Shown here: one piece after another, positions 36,614 to 46,247 of the stretch | Position numbering within the stretch: the stretch's first letter is position 1 | Layout of the letters: every line of letters starts with the position of its first letter | Origin: Tectiglobus sp965247245 | Lineage (GTDB): Bacteria > Pseudomonadota > Alphaproteobacteria > Rhizobiales > Hyphomicrobiaceae | Reading direction: 5' to 3' | Length of the DNA stretch: 64,000 nt | Assembly: GCA_965247245.1 (NCBI GenBank) | Contig: CBDFGV010000003.1 | Span: forward strand, 62,001-126,000 | Translations under genes and position numbers: made by a program | The notes under the pieces: model-generated | The model's input: only the letters and a program-made list of their open reading frames with translations | Told to the model about the DNA's origin: nothing | The model's database searches: none

Positions 36614-38215
36614 TTACGAGAACCTCTCACCTCTGACGTTCACGCCGGCCGCTTCGCGGTCCCAAGTGTCGTCGGTCAGGCCCTCGTTGCGCAGTTCCGC
36701 CTTCTGGATCTTCGCTGTCGGTGTTTTCGGCAGCTCGGCCATCAAGCGAATATATCTAGGCAGCATGAAGTGCGCCATGCGTGGTCTCAGATAGTCGAGG
36801 AGGTTCTCTGGGCCAAGCTGTTCGCCGTCCTTCAAAGCGAGTACGAGAAGCACTTCATCCTCACCCCATTCACTCGGTACGGCGACAGCTGCGCACTCAC
36901 GCACGGCCTCATGCTCCATGACGACAGCCTCCACCTCGGCAGATGAGATATTCTCGCCGCGACGGCGGATGGCATCCTTAAGACGATCCACGAAATAGAA
37001 GTTGCCATCAGCGTCTTTGCGAAACGCATCACCGGTATGGAACCACCCGTTGCGCCATGTCTTGGCCGTCGCTTCCGGATTCTTGTAATAGGCGGTACTG
37101 AGCGACCAAGGCAGGTCCGCCCGCATGATAAGTTCTCCAACTTGATCGACTGGCACCTCGAGATCATTGTCGTCCACGACGCGGAGTTGATAGCCTTGCC
37201 GGGGCTTGCCGCAGAACCCAGCATCCACTTGGTCAATCTTCGAAATGATCGGCGATGAGATCTCCGTCATATTGAAGATGGTATAGATCTCGACACCAAA
37301 GCGCTCCGTGAAAGCGGTTAAGTCCGGCGTGATTGGTACAATGAAGGCCTTCTTCAGAGGATGATTGCGATCTTCACCAGTCTCAGGTTCTTTCATCAGA
37401 AAGGAGGCCATGGTTCCAAGCAGAAACACCACGGTGCTGCCCGTCGCGCGAACAGTTGACCAGAAGCTCTTGGTGCGAAACGTCTCCGTCAGGGTGATTG
37501 AGGCTCCGCGGCACAGCATCGAATACAGAATGAAACTTCCGCCGATGTGAAAGAACGGCATGTTTATGAGATAGCGATCCTCCTGGTTGACGCAGTACCA
37601 GGATTGATCATTCATCGAGACGTAGGCGTGGATATAAGTTGACAGGGCACCCTTGGAAGGGCCGGTCGTTCCTGACGTGAAGATAATCGATTGCGTATGC
37701 CAGGGCTCGATCGGCTGCTCAGGATCGCTTGGCGTACCGGCATTCGCCTGCAAGCCCTCAAAATCCAAGTGTTCAAGGCCTTCAATCTGTCCGTCGGCCT
37801 CACCGGTCACAACAAGCGTCTCAAGGAGACCATGATTGACGTCACCCAACCTACCGACCAACAGGCCGTGGGCGATCATGACTTTAGCGTCTGAAACGGC
37901 AATGACATGCTCAAGTAGCGGGCCGCAATAGGCGACGTTGATCGGTACAAAAACGGCTCCGATGTAGTTGATTGCAAAGAACGACACGAGCGCATCTTTT
38001 GAGTTCGGCAGCCATACGACCACATGATCGCCCTGCCGAACGCCGATGGATTGCAGCGCTGCCGCGAGTTTGCGCGTCCGCGTGTGTGTTTCCGCGTAGC
38101 TCCACGTCGATCCATCTTCGAAGCAGGCAAACGTGGTGTCTGGTTGAACGCCGGCCCAGTGATCCAGGACGTAGCGCAGAACCGATTGCTCGGCCGTGGG
38201 TATGATTTGACTCAT
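36614..38215 (-). CDS. AMP-dependent acyl-CoA ligase (CaiC-like)
   Basis: 533 residues from ATG at 38215. The P-loop is FTSGTTGPSKG (about 179-189), followed by WFHTGDAFRKD and the C-terminal LPKTPTAKIQKAEL with the catalytic lysine. The pattern of the N-terminus (VLDHWAGVQPDTTF) and the FNMTEISSP A5 region resemble the crotonobetaine/carnitine-CoA ligase branch, but carnitine use is not shown. The frame is open to 38269; no start has a strong ribosome site. It is followed by a RidA-like gene and is divergent from a P450. Confidence 0.9.
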   Translation of the reverse strand: MSQIIPTAEQSVLRYVLDHWAGVQPDTTFACFEDGSTWSYAETHTRTRKLAAALQSIGVRQGDHVVVWLPNSKDALVSFFAINYIGAVFVPINVAYCGPLLEHVIAVSDAKVMIAHGLLVGRLGDVNHGLLETLVVTGEADGQIEGLEHLDFEGLQANAGTPSDPEQPIEPWHTQSIIFTSGTTGPSKGALSTYIHAYVSMNDQSWYCVNQEDRYLINMPFFHIGGSFILYSMLCRGASITLTETFRTKSFWSTVRATGSTVVFLLGTMASFLMKEPETGEDRNHPLKKAFIVPITPDLTAFTERFGVEIYTIFNMTEISSPIISKIDQVDAGFCGKPRQGYQLRVVDDNDLEVPVDQVGELIMRADLPWSLSTAYYKNPEATAKTWRNGWFHTGDAFRKDADGNFYFVDRLKDAIRRRGENISSAEVEAVVMEHEAVRECAAVAVPSEWGEDEVLLVLALKDGEQLGPENLLDYLRPRMAHFMLPRYIRLMAELPKTPTAKIQKAELRNEGLTDDTWDREAAGVNVRGERFS

Positions 38216-38361
38216 GGTGATTGGATGCCAGTGCGAGCCAGCCTGCATTGTGCGCAGATTTGTGCTCAAGTTTAGTTTGTCACCTCAGTGTTGTGAATAT
38301 GCTAAGGCACAGGTTAGGGTAGGTGACCGAGCTGCGTGCGAAGTTAAGAAGGCTGACATCA

Positions 38362-39606
38362 ATGACAACAGCAATCACCAAGGCACGTGAAGAGGCCCAG
38401 GACCTGTCGCTTGGCGAGATCAATCTGGCTGATCCGACACGCTTCGAAACCAATACTCATTGGCCGTTCTTTGACCGTGTTCGTCACGAGGACCCAGTAC
38501 ATTTCCAGGCTGACAGTGCGTTCGGGCCATACTGGTCGATCACGCGCTATGACGACATTATGGCCGCCGATACCAACCATAGAGCGCTGTCCTCATCCGA
38601 TGGCATTCTGATCGGCGACTCGTTGCCAGAGTTTAGGCCGCGCAGCTTTATCAGTCAGGACGAGCCATTGCACGGGACGTGGCGTAAACCCGTGATGCCG
38701 GCTGTCGGCCCGCCGCGTCTGCAGGCGTTGGAGGGTCTCATCCGGGAACGTGTCGGCGCAATACTCGACAGTCTGCCACGCAACGAAACCTTCAATTGGG
38801 TCGACCTTGTTTCAATCGAACTGACGACGCAAATGTTGGCCACATTGTTTGACTTCCCCTGGGAGGAGAGACGCAAACTCACCTACTGGTCGGACGTTGT
38901 GACATCAACGGACCAGGTCGGCAATTTCGGATTGCCGCAGGCGGAACGGCAACGAATCCTGATGGAGTGCGTCAGCTGTTTTCAGGATCTCTGGAAGGAA
39001 CGCGCCAATGCCGAACCAAAATTCGACTTCATCTCGCTTTTTGCCCATCATCCCGATACGAGAGACATGATTGAGACGCCCATGGATCTCCTCGGCAATC
39101 TCATGCTTCTCATTGTTGGCGGCAACGACACGACGCGCAATTCAATCTCGGGCGGTCTCAATGCACTCAATGACAATCCAGATGAGTTTGCCAAGTTGCG
39201 CGCCGATCCTTCGCTGATTCCCAATATGGTCTCTGAGACCATTCGCTGGCAGACTCCGATTGCACATATGCGGCGCAGAGCACGCGAAGATGTCGAGATC
39301 GGCGGCAAGACGATCAAAGAGGGCGACAAGGTCGTGATGTGGTATGTCTCCGGTAATCGGGATGAGGCGAAGTTTGACCACCCCTATAGCTTCAAGATCG
39401 ACCGGGAGAACGCGCGCAATCACATCGCCTTCGGCTTTGGTATCCACCGCTGCATGGGAAACCGGGTGGCAGAAATGCAGCTGCGCATCCTCTGGGAGGA
39501 AGTCCTAAAGCGTTTTGACAACATCCAGGTCGTCGGTGACCCGGTGCGCGTGCCGTCGAACTTCGTCCTCGGCTTTTCAGAGCTGCCGGTCCGCATATCA
39601 GCTTAG
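38362..39606 (+). CDS. Cytochrome P450
   Basis: 414 residues of a soluble bacterial P450: oxygen-activation helix GGNDTTRN, K-helix ETIRW (ExxR) and heme loop FGFGIHRCMG with the axial Cys364. The overall sequence resembles CYP153/CYP108-like catabolic P450s rather than a secondary-metabolism tailoring enzyme; this is a judgement by eye. No ferredoxin or reductase gene is adjacent. ATG at 38362 is preceded by AAGG; a GTG at 38323 is possible. It is divergent from the acyl-CoA ligase, which could activate the acid produced by oxidation. Confidence 0.93.
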   Translation: MTTAITKAREEAQDLSLGEINLADPTRFETNTHWPFFDRVRHEDPVHFQADSAFGPYWSITRYDDIMAADTNHRALSSSDGILIGDSLPEFRPRSFISQDEPLHGTWRKPVMPAVGPPRLQALEGLIRERVGAILDSLPRNETFNWVDLVSIELTTQMLATLFDFPWEERRKLTYWSDVVTSTDQVGNFGLPQAERQRILMECVSCFQDLWKERANAEPKFDFISLFAHHPDTRDMIETPMDLLGNLMLLIVGGNDTTRNSISGGLNALNDNPDEFAKLRADPSLIPNMVSETIRWQTPIAHMRRRAREDVEIGGKTIKEGDKVVMWYVSGNRDEAKFDHPYSFKIDRENARNHIAFGFGIHRCMGNRVAEMQLRILWEEVLKRFDNIQVVGDPVRVPSNFVLGFSELPVRISA

Positions 39607-39622
39607 TGCCAAGTAGATCGTC

Positions 39623-40102
39623 TCAGAGCCGCAAAGTCCTCAAGGGTAGACTTGATGTCTGTTTCAGGCGATCCAGCACAACGGAAGATCGCAACTTCGC
39701 AACGCTCTTATGGTGCAGAAAGACGTTGTTGAGGATGTCGGAGAGGCGTTTGAAGTCCGTCACGATGAGCTTGATCAGATAGTCGGAGTCGCCCGTTAAT
39801 GAATAGGCTTCCTGCACTTCATCGGTATCATCCAGCAGGCGGGTAAAGGCTTTGGCGTTGTCAGGCGAATGCGCACTGAGGCTGACTTCGACAAAGACGA
39901 TGAGTTCAAAGCCAAGAGCTTCACTGGAAAGACATGCTTGATAGCGCTCGATGATGCCGCTTTCCTCAAGCGCCATGCGCCGCCGTGAGCACTGCGATGC
40001 GGATAACCCAACCTCTTGAGCCAATTCGTGGTTGGTCAGGCGGCCATCATGTTGCAGAGCGCTCAGCAGTCGCAGATCAAAGTCATCGATGCGCAAAGCC
40101 AT
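39623..40102 (-). CDS. Lrp/AsnC-family transcriptional regulator
   Basis: 159 residues: an N-terminal winged helix-turn-helix (about 5-60, LLSALQHDGRLTNHELAQEVGLSAS region) and a C-terminal RAM ligand-binding domain (about 65-150, including AYSLTGDSDYLIKLIV). It is divergent from hppD-hmgA with about 130 AT-rich bases between, so it most likely controls tyrosine catabolism in response to an amino acid or intermediate. ATG at 40102 gives the normal family start; the frame is open to 40165. Confidence 0.9.
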   Translation of the reverse strand: MALRIDDFDLRLLSALQHDGRLTNHELAQEVGLSASQCSRRRMALEESGIIERYQACLSSEALGFELIVFVEVSLSAHSPDNAKAFTRLLDDTDEVQEAYSLTGDSDYLIKLIVTDFKRLSDILNNVFLHHKSVAKLRSSVVLDRLKQTSSLPLRTLRL

Positions 40103-40223
40103 TGAATAATCCTCATAATATGCATGATTTGTGCAATTTATGAAAGGAACGCAGGTGTTATGCAAGCATTTCGCGCGTCTTAGGCGCTAACCTAGCCAAG
40201 AGAGACGTGCAATCAGAGACACC
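40103..40223. promoter_or_regulatory. Candidate Lrp-type operator region between regulator and hppD
   Basis: The AT-rich stretch 40106-40145 contains imperfect dyads such as CATAAT paired with ATTTATG and TGCA-N7-TGCA. Lrp-family proteins bind degenerate AT-rich dyads in such divergent regions. Exact sites cannot be assigned by eye. Confidence 0.4.
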
Positions 40224-40230
40224 AGGAAGG
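40224..40230 (+). promoter_or_regulatory. Ribosome-binding site deciding the hppD start
   Basis: AGGAAGG directly abuts an ATG at 40231 (too close to use) and lies six bases before ATG at 40237, which also gives the family-standard N-terminus MGPYPHDAPP. Confidence 0.75.
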
Positions 40231-40236
40231 ATGAAA

Positions 40237-41340
40237 ATGGGCCCTTATCCGCATGACGCACCACCAGCCGAAATCAGTGCTCGCAACCCTGCCGGAACCG
40301 ACGGCTTCGAATTCGTCGAGTTTGCGCATCCCGAACCCGGTCATCTGGAAGCGTTGTTCGTCCGAATGGGTTACAGCGAGGTAGCGCGTCACAAGACCAA
40401 GGACATCTCGCTCTATCGTCAGGGCGGCATCAACTATCTCGTCAACCGCGAGGTCGGCACCCACGCATCTCGGTTTGTCGCAGAGCACGGCCCATGTGCA
40501 CCATCCATGGCATGGCGCGTTGTTGATGCCCAGCACGCAGTGGAACGCGCGATCAGTTTCGGTGCGAAGGAATACACCGGTGATGGCAAATCGATCGAAG
40601 CACCGGCGATCGAAGGTATCGGTGGCTCGCTACTCTATTTCGTCGACAACTACAGTGAAGAGAACTCACCCTATTCTGCCGAATTCGAATGGTTAGATGA
40701 TGTCGATGCCGCACCTGAAGGCGTCGGCTTCTACTACATTGATCACCTCACCCATAACGTCAAACGCGGAAACATGGATACCTGGTTCCGGTTCTACGCG
40801 GACATCTTCAATTTCAAGGAGATCCGGTTCTTTAATATTGAAGGCAAGGCGACGGGTCTTTTTAGTCGGGCACTGACATCGCCCTGTGGCAAGATCCGCA
40901 TTCCGATTAACGAAAGTGCTGACGAGAACAGTCAGATCGAGGAATACCTAAAAGCCTACAACGGCGAAGGCATTCAGCATATCGCTGTCGGTTCAGATGA
41001 CATCTATGCGGCCACAGACGCCATCGCGATGCGAGGTCTGGAATTCATGCCCGGCCCGCCGGATATCTATTATGAGCAGTCAAAGTCGCGCGTGAAGAAC
41101 CATGAAGAACCGCTAGAGCACATGAAGAAACACGGCATCCTGATTGACGGTGAAGGTGTTGTGGATGGTGGGACAACGCGCATTCTCCTGCAAGTCTTCT
41201 CGAAGACGGTGATCGGTCCGATTTTCTTCGAGTTCATTCAGCGCAAAGGCGATGATGGCTTTGGCGAAGGCAACTTCAAGGCGCTATTCGAGTCGATTGA
41301 GGCAGACCAATTTGCGCGCGGTGTGCTAAAAGCATCCTGA
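40237..41340 (+). CDS. hppD: 4-hydroxyphenylpyruvate dioxygenase
   Basis: 367 residues of the vicinal-oxygen-chelate fold. The three Fe(II) ligands sit in DHLTHNV (His), GIQHIAVGSDD (His) and FFEFIQRKGDDGFGEGNF (Glu). The N-terminus MGPYPHDAPPAEISA is family-specific. The enzyme converts 4-hydroxyphenylpyruvate to homogentisate with loss of CO2, the second step of tyrosine breakdown. It is followed 31 bases on by hmgA, so the two form an operon, and is divergent from an Lrp-type regulator. Confidence 0.97.
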   Translation: MGPYPHDAPPAEISARNPAGTDGFEFVEFAHPEPGHLEALFVRMGYSEVARHKTKDISLYRQGGINYLVNREVGTHASRFVAEHGPCAPSMAWRVVDAQHAVERAISFGAKEYTGDGKSIEAPAIEGIGGSLLYFVDNYSEENSPYSAEFEWLDDVDAAPEGVGFYYIDHLTHNVKRGNMDTWFRFYADIFNFKEIRFFNIEGKATGLFSRALTSPCGKIRIPINESADENSQIEEYLKAYNGEGIQHIAVGSDDIYAATDAIAMRGLEFMPGPPDIYYEQSKSRVKNHEEPLEHMKKHGILIDGEGVVDGGTTRILLQVFSKTVIGPIFFEFIQRKGDDGFGEGNFKALFESIEADQFARGVLKAS

Positions 41341-41371
41341 GCTATCTCGGCAGGTCCAAAGGGAGGCGCCC

Positions 41372-42751
41372 ATGAATGAACACGTCGGCCAGGATGTCAT
41401 CGTCGCAAAATCACGCGCCTCCTATAACGAAGGGTATATGCCCGGTTTTGGTAATGACTTCGAGACAGAGGCGCTACCGGGAGCCCTACCGGTCGGGCAA
41501 AACTCACCACAGCGCTGCCCTTACGGGCTCTACGCCGAGCAGCTATCAGGAACACCATTTACAGCACCGCGTGCTACAAACAAGCGGTCCTGGCTCTATC
41601 GCATGCGCCCGACGGTGCAGCATATCTCGGACTTTGCGCCGATCGACATGCCGTTGTTCCGTTCAGCGCCGACCATCGCGGAATCAAAACTTCCTTTGGC
41701 GCCAATGCGCTGGGATCCTTCTCCGATTCCAGATGAGCAGCTGACTTTCGTCACGGGTGTCCGAACAATCTCGACCGGTGGTGATGTGTTCACCCAGACG
41801 GGCTTTGCAATCCATACGTTCGCCGTTACGCAAAGTATGGAGAACGAGTATTTCTACAATGCGGACGGCGAATTATTGATCGTTCCGCAGGATGGCAGCC
41901 TGCGCTTCCATACGGAATTCGGCATTTTAGATGTAGCGCCGGGTGAGATTGTTGTTGTACCGCGCGCTGTAAAATTCCGGGTTGTCTTGCAGGCAGGGAC
42001 TGAGAAAGCTGCAGGATACATCTGCGAGAACTATGGCGCTCACTTCACCTGTCCGGAACGCGGGCCGATCGGCGCGAACTGTCTTGCAAACCGCCGCGAT
42101 TTCCTCACACCCGTCGCTGCCTTTGAGCGTAAGGACGGAACGGCCTGCCGCGTGACCGTCAAATGGTGCGGTCAGTTCCACGCCTGCGAGGTTGATCATT
42201 CACCGCTCGACGTCGTCGCTTGGCACGGCAACTACGCACCCTACAAGTACAACCTGAAACACTACTCACCTGTTGGCCCGATCCTTAATGACCACGCCGA
42301 CCCGTCGATCTTTACAGTTTTGACGGCGCCACTCGGAGAGCCCGGCACTGCCAATATCGACTTTGTGATCTTCCCGGCGCGCTGGCTTGTTGCTGAAGAT
42401 TCGTTTCGCCCGCCTTGGTACCACATGAATGTCATGTCGGAATTCATGGGGCTCATCGAGGGGGTTTATGATGCCAAGCCCGAGGGCTTCGTTCCAGGTG
42501 GAATGTCGATCCACAACATGATGTTGCCGCACGGGCCTGACTCAGACGCGTTCTATGGCGCCTCCCTTAAGGAGTTGAAGCCAGAGAAACTCGAAAACAC
42601 GATGGCATTCATGTTCGAGACGCGCTTCCCGCAACAACTCACAAAGTATGCAGCCGAACTGCCAACACTACAGGTTAAGTATCCTGGCGTCTGGTCAGGC
42701 TTGCGTAACCACTTTGATCCGCAAAAGCCAACCTGGGACGGCGAGCGATAA
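41372..42751 (+). CDS. hmgA: Homogentisate 1,2-dioxygenase
   Basis: 459 residues of the cupin-type homogentisate dioxygenase: YMPGFGNDFETEALPGALP near the start, RPPWYHMNVMSEFMG with the iron-binding His and Glu, and a final HNMMLPHGPD. It opens the ring of homogentisate to maleylacetoacetate. GGGAGG precedes the ATG. Genes for the last two steps (maleylacetoacetate isomerase, fumarylacetoacetase) are not in this window. Confidence 0.97.
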   Translation: MNEHVGQDVIVAKSRASYNEGYMPGFGNDFETEALPGALPVGQNSPQRCPYGLYAEQLSGTPFTAPRATNKRSWLYRMRPTVQHISDFAPIDMPLFRSAPTIAESKLPLAPMRWDPSPIPDEQLTFVTGVRTISTGGDVFTQTGFAIHTFAVTQSMENEYFYNADGELLIVPQDGSLRFHTEFGILDVAPGEIVVVPRAVKFRVVLQAGTEKAAGYICENYGAHFTCPERGPIGANCLANRRDFLTPVAAFERKDGTACRVTVKWCGQFHACEVDHSPLDVVAWHGNYAPYKYNLKHYSPVGPILNDHADPSIFTVLTAPLGEPGTANIDFVIFPARWLVAEDSFRPPWYHMNVMSEFMGLIEGVYDAKPEGFVPGGMSIHNMMLPHGPDSDAFYGASLKELKPEKLENTMAFMFETRFPQQLTKYAAELPTLQVKYPGVWSGLRNHFDPQKPTWDGER

Positions 42752-42975
42752 CTCGCACGCTGAACGGTCGTCAAGGCCACTCACGTGGCGGTTCTGGGCA
42801 GTTCAATTGCAAAAGTATTAAAGAAAGTGCGCTGTTATTAATGCAACCTTAGGGAAAAGCCCGAGGCGCGGATCGGAATTTCTGCCAATTGATACAATTT
42901 TATCTTCTCTCGTAGCGCTCCATTAGGAAACTTTCGCTAGAAATAAATGCGACTTAACCTTCGCGGAGAAGAGCG

Positions 42976-43404
42976 TTGGCACGAGAGGAAACACAAAGCG
43001 AGCCGCTGATGCAACCGAAACCCCGAGCCGGGTCCGGTCGTGTTGAGCGTCGTCGTAGCTCTCGCCGAGAATGCAACTTGCCCGCAATCATTTTTATCCC
43101 GGGCACAAGCATGGCCATTCCATGCACGATGGTGAACGAATCCTCGTCGGGCGCATGCCTTCGCCTCAGTGCCGCCAGAGCGCGCCAAAACGGCGGTCAA
43201 TCTTATGTCCCGAGAGAATTCTGGGTCTGGATGTCGGTCGACCGCTGTCGCGTCAAGTGCGAACCAGTGTGGGAGAAGGATGACAAGATCGGTGTCCGGT
43301 TCCTCTCCATCATAGAGACCGCGAAAGCCGATGAGCGCAATACATCGCCAAGTGAAGCAGATACCCGCTGCCGATTTGGCCCGATGCTCCGCAACCAGTT
43401 TTAA
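42976..43404 (+). CDS. PilZ-domain protein
   Basis: 142 residues. A single PilZ domain (about 24-115) shows the c-di-GMP signatures: RRSSRRECN (RxxxR) and NESSSG (the D/NxSxxG motif), plus GVRF near its end. It should bind c-di-GMP, probably controlling motility or exopolysaccharide. The start is TTG at 42976 with GGAGAAG upstream; an ATG at 43009 lacks a clear site. It is convergent with the permease at 43427. Confidence 0.8.
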   Translation: MAREETQSEPLMQPKPRAGSGRVERRRSSRRECNLPAIIFIPGTSMAIPCTMVNESSSGACLRLSAARARQNGGQSYVPREFWVWMSVDRCRVKCEPVWEKDDKIGVRFLSIIETAKADERNTSPSEADTRCRFGPMLRNQF

Positions 43405-43426
43405 GCTAGATCCGGACTGAGGGTCT

Positions 43427-45088
43427 TCAGCGTGTGATGCGCCGCAGAGCAGCATTCATTACGATAACTGGAATAATGCCTGAAAGCACAATCACGAGCG
43501 CCGGCAGTGCGGCCTCTTCGAGCAGTTCATCCTTGGCGAACTGGTAGACATAGGTCGCCAGGGTCTCGAAGTTGAACGGGCGCAGCAAGAGTGTCATCGG
43601 CAACTCTTTCATCACATCGACAAACACCAACAGCCCGCCGGCAATAAAGGATTTGGCGAGCAACGGCAGAATAACCTCGCGCAGGCTTTCGCCGAATGTT
43701 CGCCCAAGTGTGCGGCTGGCATGTACAAGGTTTGGCGGCAGACGCTGCTGGCCGGACGTCATCGCGCCGTAACCGATGGCCTGGAACCGGGTACTACATG
43801 CGAGAATAATCAAGACGAGGCTGCCGGCAAGCACACCATCGCGACCAATTCCAAACACCGAGTCCAAAGCGTTGGCCAGGACCCAGTCCACTGCGCCAAT
43901 GACAGTAACGACGCCAATGGCCAGGATGGTCCCCGGGAAGGCATAACCCACTGAGGCGACGGCAGCTGCTTGGCGAAGGAAGGTATTGCCGCGATAGGCA
44001 CAGATCAGGACCATAAACGTCGCCGTCGACATCACGACGATAGCGGTTGTGCCAGCGACGAACAGAGAATTTCCTATGGCATCAAGCACAGCCGCATCAA
44101 GCGACAGCGAGTAGCCGCGCAGAATGAAGCCCAGCAAAACACCAACCGGTACCAGAAACCCGATCGTAACCGGTGTCAGGCAAACGAGCGTGCAACTCCA
44201 GCCTTGTAGTCCGGTCAATCTCCTCGCCTGGATCGGTTGTGGCCGCCGACCGGTGTCCATGAACTGTCGCCGCGAGCGCGCAACAATCTCGATGGCCAGT
44301 AACGCAATGATGAACAGGAACGTCAGGCAGGCGATCTGTGCAGCCGCCGCAAGATTGTTCATCCCAAGCCAGACGTTGAAAATGCCAAGCGTCAGGGTCT
44401 CGATCGCAAAATACTCGACCGTACCGAAGTCTGACAGCGCCTCCATCAGCACCAGCGCAAGGCCGGCGGCAATAGCCGGGCGAGCGAGCGGGAGCGCAAC
44501 GCTCCAGAACACATCGCGGCCTGCAACCATCGCCGTTTCGAACAACGAGGCCGGTGTCAGCAGAAACGCTGTGCGCGCCATCAGATAAACGTAGGGATAG
44601 AGCACGGCCCCCATGACCAGCACGGCTCCGCCCATCGAACGGATCTCTGGGAACCAATAATCGCGCGCGCTGGTCCAACCAAACACGTCTCGCAGAAGAC
44701 TTTGCACCGGACCTGCGTACTCAAGAAAGTCGGTATAGGTGTAGGCGACAATGTAGGCTGGCACGGCTGCGGGTAACAGGAGCATCCATTCCAACCAGCG
44801 CCGGCCCGGGAACTCAAACCGTGTGACCAGCCATGCTGACGACACGCCAAACACGAGAGCGATCAAACCAACGCCGGCTGCCAGAACCAGAGTATTGCCG
44901 ACATAGCGGGGCAGCACAGTTCCTGCGAGATGGGTCCACAAGTCATTGCTATCACCGGTCGCAGCGGCAAAGACCGCCAGGATAGGCGAAACAAAGATCA
45001 CAACCAGCAGCAAGGTGAGCAACATCCATGGAGATGGCCAGCTGTACTGTTTCATCCGATCGAATATGGCCGATGCTCCTGTTGCCAT
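43427..45088 (-). CDS. FbpB-like ferric-iron ABC transporter permease (fused tandem permease domains)
   Basis: 553 residues with two six-helix halves, each with a binding-protein-dependent-transport permease domain (about 60-270 and 340-550). This duplicated arrangement is typical of FbpB/SfuB iron permeases; the second half has the ATPase-contact pattern near RTLGRTFGESLREVILP. No binding protein or ATPase gene is adjacent, so partners must be elsewhere. Neither ATG (45088 or 45055) has a strong ribosome-binding site; 45088 is kept because it covers the full N-terminus. Confidence 0.85.
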   Translation of the reverse strand: MATGASAIFDRMKQYSWPSPWMLLTLLLVVIFVSPILAVFAAATGDSNDLWTHLAGTVLPRYVGNTLVLAAGVGLIALVFGVSSAWLVTRFEFPGRRWLEWMLLLPAAVPAYIVAYTYTDFLEYAGPVQSLLRDVFGWTSARDYWFPEIRSMGGAVLVMGAVLYPYVYLMARTAFLLTPASLFETAMVAGRDVFWSVALPLARPAIAAGLALVLMEALSDFGTVEYFAIETLTLGIFNVWLGMNNLAAAAQIACLTFLFIIALLAIEIVARSRRQFMDTGRRPQPIQARRLTGLQGWSCTLVCLTPVTIGFLVPVGVLLGFILRGYSLSLDAAVLDAIGNSLFVAGTTAIVVMSTATFMVLICAYRGNTFLRQAAAVASVGYAFPGTILAIGVVTVIGAVDWVLANALDSVFGIGRDGVLAGSLVLIILACSTRFQAIGYGAMTSGQQRLPPNLVHASRTLGRTFGESLREVILPLLAKSFIAGGLLVFVDVMKELPMTLLLRPFNFETLATYVYQFAKDELLEEAALPALVIVLSGIIPVIVMNAALRRITR

Positions 45089-45373
45089 AGTGGTTGAAAT
45101 GCAATGCCTCTTTTATCTTTGCGGGAACCCCACTGTGGGCAAATGCGGGCGAAAAGCCAACGCTACCCAATCGCGCAACCCGTCGGTTGTGACCGATAAC
45201 ATAGCCAAACCGTTGAAGCTTGCTGTAACAGCCATGACCATCAATGTCGCACCGGCAGCAGCTCGCAATCCGCTTTGGCAAGATTGTCATTGCTCTCAAC
45301 TTCCGCAATAACCGATCTCGCGCGACGTTAACATCGCATTCTCAATTCGACGGCAGCAGCAGGATCGGCAGTC

Positions 45374-46204
45374 ATGAAAACGGTCTCAACAAATCTCTCC
45401 CATGGTGGCGTACAAGGCGTCTACGAACACGCATCAAGCGTCTGCAATTGTGACATGACATTTGCCGTGTTTGTCCCGCCACAGGCGAAAGATGGTCCGG
45501 TCCCGGTGCTGTGGTACCTGTCAGGGCTGACCTGCACCCACGCCAACGTGATGGAGAAAGGTGAGTATCGGGCTGCGGCTGCCCAGCAAGGCGTGATCAT
45601 TGTGTGCCCAGATACGTCTCCACGCGGCGCTGATGTTGCGGATGAACCGGAAAACTGGCAGTTCGGTTCGGGCGCTGGCTTTTATGTTGATGCAACTCAG
45701 ACACCTTACGACAAGCACTATAAGATGTACTCCTATGTCACGCAGGAGCTGCCCGAACTCATTGGACGCGAGTTTAACGCCGACATGTCACGGCAATCCA
45801 TCATGGGGCATTCCATGGGGGGGCACGGCGCATTGACGATTGCACTCAAGAACCCGGATCAGTTCAAAAGCTGTTCAGCCTTTGCTCCGATTTGCGAACC
45901 GTCGGCCGCCGATTGGTCGAAGGGAGCTTTGTCCAAGTATCTCGGCGCCGAGGAGGCTGGATGGCGCCCGTACGATGCCTGTTCGCTGATCCAGGATGGT
46001 CACCGGTTCTCACCTATCCTATGCGATCAAGGCGATGCTGATGGCTTTCTCGATGGTCTGCGTCCGCAGGCCCTGGTCGATGCTTGCAAATCAACAGACA
46101 TCGATCTGAACTCGCGTATGCAGCCGGGTTACGACCACTCCTACTATTTCATCTCCAGCTTCATGTCGGAGCACATAGGCTGGCATGCGGGCCGACTGGG
46201 TTAG
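45374..46204 (+). CDS. fghA: S-formylglutathione hydrolase
   Basis: 276 residues, the family's normal length. The nucleophile is Ser147 in GHSMGGHGAL; YLSGLTCTHANVMEK near 50-65 and the C-terminal PGYDHSYYFISSF with the catalytic histidine are diagnostic. It hydrolyses S-formylglutathione to formate and glutathione, completing glutathione-dependent formaldehyde detoxification. The partner glutathione-dependent formaldehyde dehydrogenase is not adjacent. The gene stands alone, downstream of a divergent iron permease. Confidence 0.95.
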   Translation: MKTVSTNLSHGGVQGVYEHASSVCNCDMTFAVFVPPQAKDGPVPVLWYLSGLTCTHANVMEKGEYRAAAAQQGVIIVCPDTSPRGADVADEPENWQFGSGAGFYVDATQTPYDKHYKMYSYVTQELPELIGREFNADMSRQSIMGHSMGGHGALTIALKNPDQFKSCSAFAPICEPSAADWSKGALSKYLGAEEAGWRPYDACSLIQDGHRFSPILCDQGDADGFLDGLRPQALVDACKSTDIDLNSRMQPGYDHSYYFISSFMSEHIGWHAGRLG

Positions 46205-46247
46205 TTCACCTCTTAGTAGGCGCATGAGCGCTAAACTGCCATGCCGA

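Noticed and set aside
38279..38327. Inverted repeat GTCACCT … AGGTGAC between the acyl-CoA ligase and the P450.
   Set aside because: The 7-base arms are 35 bases apart with no further symmetry and could easily be chance; not listed as an operator.
42776..42789. Small hairpin GCCAC-tcac-GTGGC after hmgA.
   Set aside because: The stem is only five pairs and is not followed by a U-tract, so it is not supported as a terminator.
44946..45311. Overlapping plus- and minus-strand frames around the permease start and the following gap.
   Set aside because: They overlap the well-supported permease or one another and show no protein-like pattern; the 285-base gap seems simply regulatory.
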